Part shown: one piece after another, positions 10,217 through 18,324 of the stretch
How positions within the stretch are numbered: the first letter of the stretch is position 1
Layout: each line of letters starts with the position of its first letter
Origin: Gaiellasilicea sp963730405
GTDB taxonomy: Bacteria > Actinomycetota > Thermoleophilia > Gaiellales > Gaiellaceae
NCBI GenBank assembly: GCA_963730405.1
Contig: CAVSRW010000012.1
Coordinates: 124,001 to 188,000, forward strand
DNA: 64,000 nt
Direction of reading: 5' to 3'
Notes under the pieces: model-generated
Told to the model about the DNA's origin: nothing
Databases searched by the model: none
Seen by the model: only the letters and a program-made list of their open reading frames with translations
Position numbers and translations under genes: made by a program

Positions 10217-11248
10217 ATGAGCGAGCCCCTTCTCGTCCGCGCGGCGCGACTGGAGCCGACCGAGCGCACGCCGGTCTGGTTCATGCGGCAGGCCGGGCGG
10301 TCGCTGCCCGAGTACCGCGAGATCCGGAAGACGCATACGCTCTTCGACGTCTGCTACGAGCCCGAGCTCTGCGCCGAGGTGACGCTGCAGCCGGTGCGGC
10401 GCCACGACGTCGACGCGGCGGTGATGTTCGCCGACATCATGCTGCCGCTGCTCGGCATGGGCGTGAACGTCGAGCTCGTCGAGAACGTCGGCCCGGTGAT
10501 CGAGCAGCCGATCCGCTCGCGCGCCGACGTCGACCGGCTCACCGTCCCCGAGCCGGAGGAGTCCGTCCCGTTCATCCTCGAAGCGGTCTCGATCGTGCGC
10601 CGCGAGCTCCGCCCCGACCAGGCTGTGATCGGCTTCTGCGGAGGCCCATTCACCGTCGCCGGCTACCTGATCGAGGGCAAGCCGAGCCGCGACTTCCTGA
10701 ACGTGAAGCGGATGATGTACGCGGAGCCCGAGACCTGGCACGCGCTGATGGAGAAGCTCGCCGAGGCGTTCTCGCTCTACGTCGCGGCGAAGGTGCGCGC
10801 CGGCGCCGACGTGATCCAGCTCTTCGACTCGTGGGTCGGCGCGCTCTCGCCGCAGGACTACGAGGAGTTCGTCCAGCCGTACTCGGCGCGGATCCTTGCC
10901 GCCGTCGACTGCCCGACGATCCACTTCGGCACCGGCACCGCGACGCTGCTCGAGCGGATGCGCGACGCCGGCGGCGACGTGATCGGGCTCGACTGGCGGA
11001 TCCCGCTCGACTGGGGCTGGGAGCAGGTCGGCGACGATCGCGGCGTGCAGGGCAATCTCGACGGCGCCGTGCTCTTCGGCCCGTGGGAGCGGATCGAGGC
11101 GGCGACGCTGGACGTGCTTGCGCGCGCCGCCGGTCGCCCGGGCCACATCTTCAACCTCGGTCACGGCGTCATGCCCGACACCGACCCCGACGTGCTCGGC
11201 CGCCTGCGGGCGTTCGTGCACGAGCAGACCGCGCGCGTCCCGGCGTGA
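10217..11248 (+). CDS. hemE: Uroporphyrinogen decarboxylase
   Basis: Cytoplasmic enzyme that removes four carboxyl groups from uroporphyrinogen III to give coproporphyrinogen III in haem synthesis. 343 residues, a normal length. The signature PVWFMRQAGRSLPEYREIRK is near the N-terminus with the substrate-binding arginines. AAVMFADIMLPLLGMG holds the catalytic aspartate and GFCGGPFTVAGYLIEG and FNLGHGVMPDTDP complete the barrel. ATG 10217 is preceded by only a weak ribosome site. The stop overlaps the next GTG (GTGA), so HemE and HemH are translationally coupled. The gene is intact although it lies inside the frameshift-rich region. Confidence 0.96.
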   Translation: MSEPLLVRAARLEPTERTPVWFMRQAGRSLPEYREIRKTHTLFDVCYEPELCAEVTLQPVRRHDVDAAVMFADIMLPLLGMGVNVELVENVGPVIEQPIRSRADVDRLTVPEPEESVPFILEAVSIVRRELRPDQAVIGFCGGPFTVAGYLIEGKPSRDFLNVKRMMYAEPETWHALMEKLAEAFSLYVAAKVRAGADVIQLFDSWVGALSPQDYEEFVQPYSARILAAVDCPTIHFGTGTATLLERMRDAGGDVIGLDWRIPLDWGWEQVGDDRGVQGNLDGAVLFGPWERIEAATLDVLARAAGRPGHIFNLGHGVMPDTDPDVLGRLRAFVHEQTARVPA

Positions 11249-12196
11249 GCGGCGTAGGCTCGACGGAGCCGCCCAGGAGCGGAGGTGGCGGCTTCGCCGC
11301 CGCCGGAGCGGGGAAGCGCGCCGTCGTGCTGATGGCCTACGGGTCGCCGGACCGGCTCGATGACGTGCCGGCGTACTACGCCGACATCCGCGGCGGCAGG
11401 CCGATCAAGCCCGAGCGCCTCGAAGACCTCGTCGCGCGCTACCGGCGGCTCGGGATCGAGGACTCGAACCCGCTGAACGAGATCACCGAGGCCACCCGCG
11501 CGGCGCTCGAGGCGGAGCTCGGGATTCCGGTCTTCACCGGCATGCGCCACTGGCAGCCGCGGATCGCCGCCGCCGTCGAGCGCGCGCTCGCGGGCGGCGC
11601 GGACACGATCGTCGGGCTCGTGCTGGCGCCGCACTACTCCGGCGATGTCGATCGGCAAGTACCGCGCCCAGCTCGTCGAGGCCGTCGGCGACCGGGCCGA
11701 GATCCGCTTCGTCGAGCGCTGGGGCAGCGAGCCCGGCTTCGTGGAGCTGCTCGCGGACCGGCTGGCGGACCGGAGGCACCTGCACGTCGTCTTCACGGCC
11801 CACTCGCTGCCGATGCGCATCCTCGAGGAAGGCGACCCCTACCGGGACGAGCTGCTCGAGAGCTCGCGCCTCGTCGCCGAGCGGGCGGGTGTCGGCGAGT
11901 GGACGTTCGCGTTCCAGAGCGAGTCGCCGACCGGCGAGCCCTGGCTCGGGCCGGACATCCTCCCGCACCTGAACGAGCTGGCCGCCAACGACGTCCGCGA
12001 CGTCCTCCTCTGCCCGATCGGCTTCGTCGCCGACCACCTCGAGATCCGCTGGGACCTCGACGTCGAGGCGGCCGACCGCGCGCGCGAGCTCGGGATCCGC
12101 CTGGAGCGGATCGAGCTCCCGAACGCCGACCCCGCGTTCGTCCAGGTGCTCGCCGGGCTCGTTCGGCGTCACGCCGCGGTACCGTTGAGCGGGTGA
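11245..12196 (+). CDS. hemH: Ferrochelatase (one frameshift near 11643)
   Basis: Class II chelatase that inserts iron into the porphyrin, about 317 residues. The conserved start AVVLMAYGSPDRLDDVPAYY is preceded by about 27 extra residues encoded by a palindromic repeat if GTG 11245 is used; in-frame GTG 11326 or ATG 11332 would give a usual start. Other landmarks are SNPLNEITEA, GMRHWQPRI, APHYSG, VVFTAHSLPMRIL with the metal-site histidine, and CPIGFVADHLEIRWDLDVEA. A single extra base at about 11643 separates the two halves and is probably a sequence error, since haem enzymes are rarely lost. The stop overlaps the next GTG. Confidence 0.9.
11251..11313 (+). repeat. Palindromic repeat, family 1, copy a (within hemH 5' end)
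   Basis: About 62 bases highly similar to 17524-17585. The first 23 bases are identical and contain a GGCTC-GACG-GAGCC hairpin. A second hairpin with GGCGGC/GCCGCC arms follows. If the overlapping GTG is the hemH start the element is translated as GVGSTEPP and a glycine/alanine-rich run. Confidence 0.8.
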
Positions 12197-13396
12197 AGAC
12201 GGGCCAGATCCGGGTCGACTCGGTCTCGCGCCGCTTCCGCGTCCACGCGAACGAGGCGCGGAGCTTGAAGGAGCTCTTCGTCCGGCGCGGGCGAACCGAA
12301 CCGCAGGACGTCCAGGCGCTCACGGAGGTCTCGCTCGCGGTCGAGCCGGGCGAGGCCGTCGGGCTCGTCGGCCGCAACGGCTCGGGCAAGTCGACGCTGC
12401 TGCGCCTGATCGCCGGGATCATCAAGCCCACGTCCGGGACGGTTGCCGTCGACGGGCGCATCGGCTCGCTGCTCGAGCTCGGCGCGGGGTTCCATCCGGA
12501 CTTCTCCGGCCGCGAGAACGTCTACCTGAACGGCGCCATCTACGGGCTCAAGCGGGCCCAGATCCGCGAGCGCTTCGACGAGATCGTCGCGTTCGCCGAG
12601 CTCGAGGGCGCGATCGACAGGCCGGTGCGCACCTACTCGTCGGGGATGTACATGCGGCTCGGGTTCTCGATCGCCGCGCACCTCGACGCCGACATCCTGC
12701 TCCTGGACGAGGTCTTCGCCGTCGGGGACGAGGCTTTCCAGCGCAAGTGCTTCGGCAAGGTCTTCGAGTTCAAGCAGCGCGGCGGCACGATCGTCTTCGT
12801 CTCGCACGACGCGTCGCAGGTGGAGCGGCTGTGCGAGCGCGCCGTCCTGCTCCGGGAGGGCCGGCTCGAGTTCGACGGCCCGACGCACGAGGCGATCGTG
12901 CGCTACCGGCGCGTGCTCGCCGCCGAGGCCGACCCGGCGGAGCGGGCGGCCGGCCTGCGCGAGTGGGGAACGGGCGAGGCGACGATCGCGGCCGCGCGGC
13001 TGGTGGGCCGCGAGGGGCAGGAACGGCAGCAGTTCCTCGCCGGCGAGCCGTTCTCGCTCCGGCTCCGGATCGAGGCGGAGAACGGGATCCCGCCGCCGCA
13101 GCTCCAGCTCGAGCTGCGCGACGAAGCCGGCCTGCTCGTCGCCTCCGACGTGCTCGACACCGACCGGCGTCGGCTGGGCCGGCGGCACGCGCGAGCTGCG
13201 CTACGACGTCCCGGTCCTGCCGCTTGCCGACGGTCGCTTCCACCTGCGGCTCGGGCTCGCGGACGCGAGCGGGGAGCGCGTCCTGCACTGGCTCGACGAC
13301 GCCCTCACCTTCCTCGTCTACCCCGACGGCGACGAGCGCGGCGTCGTCAGGCTGGAAGGGAGCTGGGCGGCGGAGCCGAACTCCGTCGAGCGATGA
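12193..13396 (+). CDS. ABC exporter ATPase with C-terminal glycan-binding domain, Wzt-like (one frameshift near 13170)
   Basis: ATPase subunit for the permease at 8527-9359, about 400 residues. The nucleotide-binding domain has Walker A GLVGRNGSGKSTLLRLIAG, the helical GRENVYLNGAIYGL segment typical of Wzt and TagH, signature YSSGMYMRLGFSIAAHLD, Walker B DILLLDEVFAVGDEAF and switch VFVSHDA. From about residue 255 a beta-rich domain follows (GEPFSLRLRIEAENGIPPPQ), as in Wzt proteins that recognise the end of the glycan. A one-base shift near 13170 gives a sensible end, GRFHLRLGLADASGERVLHW and onward to TGA 13394-13396. GTG 12193 overlaps the hemH stop. Confidence 0.87.
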
Positions 13397-13671
13397 GCTC
13401 TCGCAGCTGCCCCGAGTGGCCGGACCTGATGGAGCTCGCTCCCGACCTCCAGTTCATGCACTACACGGTCGCCGAGGCGCAGCTGCCGGTCGAGGCGCTG
13501 ACGGCGATCACGCACGTATCGCTCGGCGACGTCGCGATCTGCTGCGATCTCGAGCACCACGTCTTCTACGCCGGCCACACCGACCCCGAGGTCGCCGAGG
13601 CCCTGCGCGGGACGCACTGGTACGAGGTGCACGAGTACGCCCAGCGCGGCCCGGGCGCGTCAGCGGCGTAG
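13393..13671 (+). CDS. Small conserved-looking hypothetical protein
   Basis: 92-residue soluble protein that I do not recognise. ATG 13393 overlaps the previous stop as ATGA, so it is coupled to the ABC ATPase. It contains CPEWPDLMELAPDLQFMHYT and VAICCDLEHHVFYAGHTDPE; three cysteines and several histidines could bind metal, but no standard motif is seen. Its codon use is like the neighbours. The last 12 bases overlap the end of the convergent PolX-like gene. Confidence 0.6.
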   Translation: MSSRSCPEWPDLMELAPDLQFMHYTVAEAQLPVEALTAITHVSLGDVAICCDLEHHVFYAGHTDPEVAEALRGTHWYEVHEYAQRGPGASAA

Positions 13672-15234
13672 CACCTCCGCCAGCGGCAGCGTGTTCAGGA
13701 TGCCGCTGCGCGGCGCTCCGCCGCGACGAGCGGTCGCGACGGAGAGCGCCATGTTCCCGAGGCCACGCACGGAGTGCGCGTCGGTCGAGCAGACGATCCT
13801 GACCCCGGCGTCGACCGCCTCGCGGACGTGTGTGCCGGAGAGGTCGAGCCGGTCGGGCAGCCCGTTCACCTCGACCGCGACTCCGCTTTCCAGCGCGACG
13901 GCGAAGACCTGGTCGAGGTCGAGCGCGTTCTCGGGCCGGTGGTTGAGGATCCGCCCCTTCGGGTGCGAGAGGCAGGACGCCGCGCCTCTGAGTGTCCCTG
14001 CGTGCCGCATGGCCTGGAGCACGCGCGCCGTGATCGCACCGCGAGGGGCCCGCTGGCCCGCGTGGAGGCTGATCTGAACCCAGTCGAGCTCGGAGAGGAC
14101 GTCGTCGGGGAGGTCGAGCGAGCCGTCCGGGAGGATGTCGCACTCGCTGCCGCGGAGGATCCGGAACGGCGCCAGCACCTCGTTCGCGGCGGCGATCTCC
14201 TCGGCCTGGCGGCGGAGGTCGTCGGCGTCGAGCCCGGGGACGACGCGGACGTTGCGCGTGTGGTCGCAGATCGCGAGGTACTCGTAGCCGAGCGCCTGCG
14301 CCGCACGCCCCATCTCGAGCACGGTCGCCTTCCCGTCCGAGGCCGTTGTGTGGACGTGCAGGTCGCCGCGGATGTCGCCGAGCTCCAACAGGTCCGGCGG
14401 CGGCGGCGGTGCGTCGAGCTCTCGCAATTCCGGCGGCGGCAGCGGGTCGGGGAGCTCGGGGTGTGCGGCCAGCCACTCCGGCGGGCCGGTCGCCCGGACG
14501 AGCTCCCGCTCCCACGTCTCCGGCGTCGCCCCGACGACCTCGATCGGATAGCCGTCGGCGGTGACGCCGACGACGCGCCGCTCGTCCCGCTCCAGCACGG
14601 CGACGAGCTGCGGCAGCGCTTCCGCGTCGGCGAGGCGGTCCAGCGGGACGACGACGGCGAAGCGGGACGAGAGCTCGCAGGCGCGCCGCGGGTCGCCGGC
14701 CGCCTCGCCGCCGAGGGCCGTCGCCACCTCGCCCACCAGAGCGAGCGCGCGGTTCAGTGTCATCCCGCGTCTCGGCCTCGCCGTGGCCAGCTCCGCCAGT
14801 CCCTGCTCGATCCGCGCTGCAGTTTTCGGCCCGATCCCGGGAACGCTTCCGAGCCTGCCCTCGGCTGCGGCCTCGCGCAGCTGCGGCAGCGTCCTGATCC
14901 CGAGTGCATGGCCGAGCTCGCGCATCCGCTTCGCCGAGACGCCGAGCAGCGCCGCGACGCCGACGAGCTCGGGCAGCGCCTGCGCCTCGAGCTCGTCCAG
15001 CTCGGCGATGCGGCCGGTCTCGACGAGCTCGCGGAGGCGGGTCTCGATCCCAGGCCCGATCCCGGCCAGCTCCCGCGCCCGCCCCGCCTGCACTAGCGCG
15101 GCTACGTCGGCGGGGGTCGAGCGGATCAGATCGGCCGCGCGGCGGTATGCGCGCACGGTGTAGTGGCCGGACCCGTTCAGGTCGAGGAGAGCCGCGAAGG
15201 CGTCGAGGCGCTCGGCAAGGGCTGCGTTGTCCAC
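13660..15234 (-). CDS. PolX-like HhH-PHP protein with degenerate polymerase palm
   Basis: 524 residues laid out like bacterial family X DNA polymerases. Residues 1-80 are the 8-kDa-like domain (GSGHYTVRAYRRAADLIRST). Helix-hairpin-helix elements are ELAGIGPGIETRL and LGSVPGIGPKTAARIEQGLA. The C-terminal PHP phosphoesterase domain is complete: GDLHVHTTASDGKAT, AICDHTRNVRV, RGSECDILPDG, QISLHAG, CLSHPKGRILNH and CSTDAHSV. Where PolX enzymes carry GDxD in the palm this protein has SSRFAVVVPLDRL, so polymerase activity is doubtful while the nuclease-type site looks intact. GTG 15234; divergent from cofC. A repair or phosphoesterase role is inferred. Confidence 0.82.
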   Translation of the reverse strand: MDNAALAERLDAFAALLDLNGSGHYTVRAYRRAADLIRSTPADVAALVQAGRARELAGIGPGIETRLRELVETGRIAELDELEAQALPELVGVAALLGVSAKRMRELGHALGIRTLPQLREAAAEGRLGSVPGIGPKTAARIEQGLAELATARPRRGMTLNRALALVGEVATALGGEAAGDPRRACELSSRFAVVVPLDRLADAEALPQLVAVLERDERRVVGVTADGYPIEVVGATPETWERELVRATGPPEWLAAHPELPDPLPPPELRELDAPPPPPDLLELGDIRGDLHVHTTASDGKATVLEMGRAAQALGYEYLAICDHTRNVRVVPGLDADDLRRQAEEIAAANEVLAPFRILRGSECDILPDGSLDLPDDVLSELDWVQISLHAGQRAPRGAITARVLQAMRHAGTLRGAASCLSHPKGRILNHRPENALDLDQVFAVALESGVAVEVNGLPDRLDLSGTHVREAVDAGVRIVCSTDAHSVRGLGNMALSVATARRGGAPRSGILNTLPLAEVLRR

Positions 15235-15251
15235 GACTAGAGTCTTGCCGG

Positions 15252-15848
15252 ATGACGCAGATCGTGGTCCCCTTCCGCGGCGAGAACGGCAAACGGCGGT
15301 TCGACGCCCCCGAGCAGACGCGAGCGCGGCTCTCGCTCGCGATGCTCGGCGACGTCCTCGCAGCGGCGACCGTGACGGGGCGGACGCTCGTCGTCACCGG
15401 CAACGCCGACGGCCGCGCGCTTGCGGAGGAGCTCGGTGCGGAGGTGGTCGCGGAGCCCGGCGGCGGCCAGGGCGCGGCCGTCGCCGCCGCACTCGAGCAG
15501 CTCGACGACGGGCCGGTGCTCGTCGTCAACGCGGACCTGCCCTGCGTCGTCCCGCACGACCTCCGGACGCTCGCCGGAACGGCCGAGCTCGGAGCGATCG
15601 GCTACGTCGAGGCGCAGGACGGCACGACCAACGCGCTCGCGCTCCCGAGTGCCGACCTCTTCGCGCCGCTCTACGGCGGCGGCAGCGCGGCTCGCTTCCG
15701 CGACCACGCCGACAGCATCGGCGTCACCGCCATCTCCTGTGCGATCCCGAATCTCAGCGACGACGTCGACACGCTCGACGATCTCCGCCGCATCGGCCTG
15801 CGCGCCGGCCCGCGCACCCAGGCGGCGCTCGGCAGCACACCACGGTGA
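15252..15848 (+). CDS. cofC: Phospholactate or phosphoenolpyruvate guanylyltransferase
   Basis: Activates 2-phospho-L-lactate or phosphoenolpyruvate with GTP to form the donor used by CofD in F420 synthesis. 198 residues. IVVPFRGENGKRRFDAP is the nucleotide-binding N-terminus, GPVLVVNADLPCVVPHDL contains the NADLP metal-binding motif of the family, and AQDGTTNALALP follows. GxxxK-like spacing at the start fits the MobA-like fold. It is the first gene of the cofC-cofD-npdG-cofE block and is divergent from the PolX-like gene with 17 bases between starts. Whether it uses phospholactate (archaeal type) or phosphoenolpyruvate (mycobacterial type) cannot be read from sequence alone. Confidence 0.88.
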   Translation: MTQIVVPFRGENGKRRFDAPEQTRARLSLAMLGDVLAAATVTGRTLVVTGNADGRALAEELGAEVVAEPGGGQGAAVAAALEQLDDGPVLVVNADLPCVVPHDLRTLAGTAELGAIGYVEAQDGTTNALALPSADLFAPLYGGGSAARFRDHADSIGVTAISCAIPNLSDDVDTLDDLRRIGLRAGPRTQAALGSTPR

Positions 15849-16750
15849 AGGTCGTGCTCCTCTCCGGCGGCGTCGGCGGCGCCCGGTTCGCGCGCGGCCT
15901 CGTCGAGGCCGCAGACGGTGCGGGCCTGACGATCGTCGGGAACGTCGGCGACGACCTGGAGGTGCTCGGCATGTCCGTCTCGCCCGACCTCGACAGCATC
16001 CTCTATGCGCTCGCCGGGCTGAACGACGAGGAGCGGGGCTGGGGCCGCGCCGGCGAGACGTGGGAGGCGCTCGGCACCGTCTCCGCGCTCGGCGGGGAGG
16101 ACTGGTTCCGGCTCGGCGACCGGGATCTCGGCCTCCACCTCGTGCGGACGCAGGCCCTGCGGGGCGGGGAGCCGTTGTCCGCCGTGACCGCGCGGATCGC
16201 CCGCGCGCTCGGGGTCGAGCCCGCGATCCTGCCCGCGACCGACGACCGGCTGCGCACGTGGATCGAGACGCCGGCCGGCAGCTTCGCCTTCCAGGAGTGG
16301 TTCGTCGCGCGGGGCCACCGCGACGAGGTCGACGGCGTCCGCTTCGAGGGCGACGCGCGTCCCGCTCCCGGCGTGCTCGAGGCGCTCGGGGCCGCCGACG
16401 CGATCCTGATCGCCCCCTCGAACCCGTACGTGAGCATCTGGCCGATCCTCGCCGTCCCCGAGATCCGTGCGGCCGTGGAGGCGCGGCGCGTCCCATCGGT
16501 CGCCGTCAGCCCGCTCGTCGGCGGCCGGGCCGTGAAGGGGCCGGCAGACCGTATGCTCGCGCGGATGGCGGGCGGCACGACTCCGGAGCACGTGGCGGGC
16601 TGCTATGCCGGGCTGATCGACGCGCTCGTCGTCGACGAGTCCGATCCCTCCGGCCCCGCGGACGTGCGGCGGGTGGTCACGAGCACGCTGATGACCGACC
16701 TCGCGGCCGCGCGCCGGCTCGCGGAGACCGCGCTCGGGGCGGCCGCGTGA
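15845..16750 (+). CDS. cofD: Phospholactate (or enolpyruvyl) transferase of F420 synthesis
   Basis: Joins the activated three-carbon acid to the deazaflavin Fo, giving F420-0 or its dehydro form. 301 residues. KVVLLSGGVGGARFARGL is the characteristic glycine-rich N-terminus, and NVGDDLEVLGMSVSPDLDSI carries the metal and substrate aspartates. IAPSNPYVSIWPIL and the KGPADRM segment are also family landmarks. GTG 15845 overlaps the cofC stop (GTGA). The stop codon lies inside a perfect 11-bp-arm hairpin (16741-16765), which may attenuate transcription into the next gene. Confidence 0.95.
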   Translation: MKVVLLSGGVGGARFARGLVEAADGAGLTIVGNVGDDLEVLGMSVSPDLDSILYALAGLNDEERGWGRAGETWEALGTVSALGGEDWFRLGDRDLGLHLVRTQALRGGEPLSAVTARIARALGVEPAILPATDDRLRTWIETPAGSFAFQEWFVARGHRDEVDGVRFEGDARPAPGVLEALGAADAILIAPSNPYVSIWPILAVPEIRAAVEARRVPSVAVSPLVGGRAVKGPADRMLARMAGGTTPEHVAGCYAGLIDALVVDESDPSGPADVRRVVTSTLMTDLAAARRLAETALGAAA

Positions 16751-16765
16751 CGCAGTCACGCGGCC
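16741..16765 (+). terminator. Hairpin spanning the cofD stop codon
   Basis: Perfect inverted repeat with 11-base arms (GGCCGCGTGAC and its complement) and a three-base loop. It includes the cofD TGA. No T-run follows, so it may be an intrinsic pause or an mRNA 3'-end stabiliser and not a full terminator. Confidence 0.55.
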
Positions 16766-16774
16766 ATGAGGGGG

Positions 16775-16801
16775 TTCGGGGGAACCAGTGGTTCCCCCGA
16801 A
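16775..16801 (+). repeat. 27-base perfect palindrome in the cofD-npdG gap
   Basis: Arms TTCGGGGGAACC and complement around AGT. It is followed 45 bases later by a palindrome with a closely similar core, and is the second of three hairpins in a 150-base gap. Confidence 0.7.
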
Positions 16802-16845
16802 GAGACGCGCCGATGCGCAGCAGCGGCGTCAGCGCGCAGGGGGCT

Positions 16846-16872
16846 CGTGGGGGAAACCGGGTTTCCCCCACG
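16846..16872 (+). repeat. 27-base perfect palindrome upstream of npdG
   Basis: Arms CGTGGGGGAAACC and complement around a single G. The core GGGGGAAACC resembles the palindrome at 16775-16801. It ends 28 bases before the npdG start, so in mRNA it would fold just upstream of the ribosome site (GGGAGG at 16890-16895). Confidence 0.7.
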
Positions 16873-16900
16873 CGACCGAGCCGAAGGCGAGGGAGGCGGC

Positions 16901-17518
16901 ATGAAGGTCGCGGTCGTCGGCGGCACGGGCAGCTTCGGGCAGGCGGTGGCGAAGCGGCTGGTGGGCGCCGGCGTCGAGGTGGTGATCGGATCGAGAGACG
17001 CCGAGCGCGCGCGGGAGACGGGCGCGGCGCTGGGCGCGGCCGGGGCGAACAACGACGACGCCGTCCGCGGCGTCGACCTCGTCGTCTTCGCGGTCAAGGC
17101 CGACGCGGCGGTCGAGACCGCGCGCGACCTGCGTCAGTCGATCGGCTCGACGCCCGTGCTCTCGGTCTGCGCGGAGCTCGAATTCGGCCCCGGCGGCGTC
17201 AAGCCGACGAAGGACGCGACCTCGATCGCGAAGCGGATCGAGGACGAGCTCGACGCACCCGTCGTCGCGGGCCTGCACTCGCTCGCCGCCGCCAACCTCG
17301 CCGACGCCCCGCCCGACGAGGACGCCCTCGTCTGCGGCGACGACGCCTCGGCGAAGGAGCTCGCGCTCGAGCTCGCCGGACGGCTCGTCTCGGGCAGGGC
17401 GGTCGACTGCGGTCCGCTCGCGAGCGCCCGTGCGCTCGAGGGGATGACGGCGGTGATCGTGAACGTGAACAAGCGCTACAAGGCCCACGCGGGCCTGCGG
17501 CTCACCGGCATCCCGTGA
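16901..17518 (+). CDS. npdG: NADPH:F420 oxidoreductase (Fno/NpdG)
   Basis: Transfers hydride between NADPH and coenzyme F420. 205 residues. The N-terminus MKVAVVGGTGSFGQAVAKRL is the Rossmann loop in the GGTGxxG form of Fno, followed by VIGSRDAERARE, which fits the NADP 2'-phosphate. LHSLAAANLAD and VNVNKRYKAHAGLRLTGIP match the C-terminal F420-contact half. ATG 16901 has a good ribosome site (GGGAGG). A longer open frame reaches upstream through the hairpins but lacks family similarity. The stop overlaps the cofE GTG. This enzyme supplies reduced F420 for proteins such as the Ddn-like gene at 50021-50434. Confidence 0.93.
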   Translation: MKVAVVGGTGSFGQAVAKRLVGAGVEVVIGSRDAERARETGAALGAAGANNDDAVRGVDLVVFAVKADAAVETARDLRQSIGSTPVLSVCAELEFGPGGVKPTKDATSIAKRIEDELDAPVVAGLHSLAAANLADAPPDEDALVCGDDASAKELALELAGRLVSGRAVDCGPLASARALEGMTAVIVNVNKRYKAHAGLRLTGIP

Positions 17519-18324
17519 CCGGCGGCGTAGGCTCGACGGAGCCGCCGGGAGCGGAGCTGCCGGCTGTGCCGGCGTCGGAGCGGGAACGAGGCATTCGGGT
17601 GATCCCGCTTGCCGGGATCCCCGAGATCGAGGACGGCGACGATCTCGCGGGGCTCCTCCTCGCCGCCGCGGAGGGCGCGGGCGGCTTCGAGGACGCGGAC
17701 GTCCTCGTCGTTGCACAGAAGGCGGTCTCGAAGGCCGAGGGCCGCGTCGTGCGGCTGGACGACGTCGAGCCGTCGGCGCGGGCGCTCGAGCTCGCCGACG
17801 ACCGCGACCCGCGCCACGTCGAGTGGATCCTGCAAGAGAGCGCCCACGTCGTCCGCGTGCGACCGCCGCTGATCATCGCCGAGACGCGCCACGGTTTCGT
17901 CTGCGCCTCGGCCGGCGTCGATGCCTCGAACGCCAGGGGCGACGGCACACTCGTCCTGCTGCCGCTCGATCCCGACGCGTCGGCGGCACGGCTGCGCGAC
18001 GCGATTCGCGAGCGGGCCGGCCGCGACGTGGGCGTGATCGTCAGCGACTCCTTCGGCCGCGCGTTCCGGCAGGGGACGACCGATGTCGCGCTCGGCGTCG
18101 CGGGCCTGACCCCGCTGCTCGACCTCCGCGGTGTCCGCGACCGGGCCGGCTACGAGCTGCACGCGACGCAGATCGCCGTCGCCGACGAGCTCGCGGGCGC
18201 GGCCGAGCTCGTGATGGGGAAGGTGAACGGCGTGCCGGCCGCAGTGGTACGCGGCCTCGACCTCCGGGGCGACGGCACCGGCGCCGACATTCCGATCCCC
18301 GAGGAGCGCGACCTCTTCCGCTGA
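17515..18324 (+). CDS. cofE: Coenzyme F420-0:L-glutamate ligase
   Basis: Adds the gamma-linked glutamate tail to F420-0 using GTP. Conserved parts are RVIPLAGIPEIEDGDDLAGL, VLVVAQKAVSKAEGRVV, RHGFVCASAGVDASNA, VIVSDSFGRAFRQGTTDVAL and GKVNGVPAAVVRGL. From GTG 17515, which overlaps the npdG stop, it is 269 residues; the first 28 are encoded by a dispersed repeat (17524-17585). GTG 17599 would give the usual N-terminus. It lacks the nitroreductase-like second domain of mycobacterial FbiB, so it is the single-domain CofE form. Hairpins follow the stop. Confidence 0.94.
   Translation: MTGGVGSTEPPGAELPAVPASERERGIRVIPLAGIPEIEDGDDLAGLLLAAAEGAGGFEDADVLVVAQKAVSKAEGRVVRLDDVEPSARALELADDRDPRHVEWILQESAHVVRVRPPLIIAETRHGFVCASAGVDASNARGDGTLVLLPLDPDASAARLRDAIRERAGRDVGVIVSDSFGRAFRQGTTDVALGVAGLTPLLDLRGVRDRAGYELHATQIAVADELAGAAELVMGKVNGVPAAVVRGLDLRGDGTGADIPIPEERDLFR
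17524..17585 (+). repeat. Palindromic repeat, family 1, copy b (within cofE 5' end)
   Basis: 62 bases matching 11251-11313 with about ten differences. Two of the differences (C17560 and G17572 versus G11288 and C11300) are partners in the second hairpin, so its pairing is kept. In-frame translation from the overlapping GTG gives GGVGSTEPPGAE. Confidence 0.8.
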
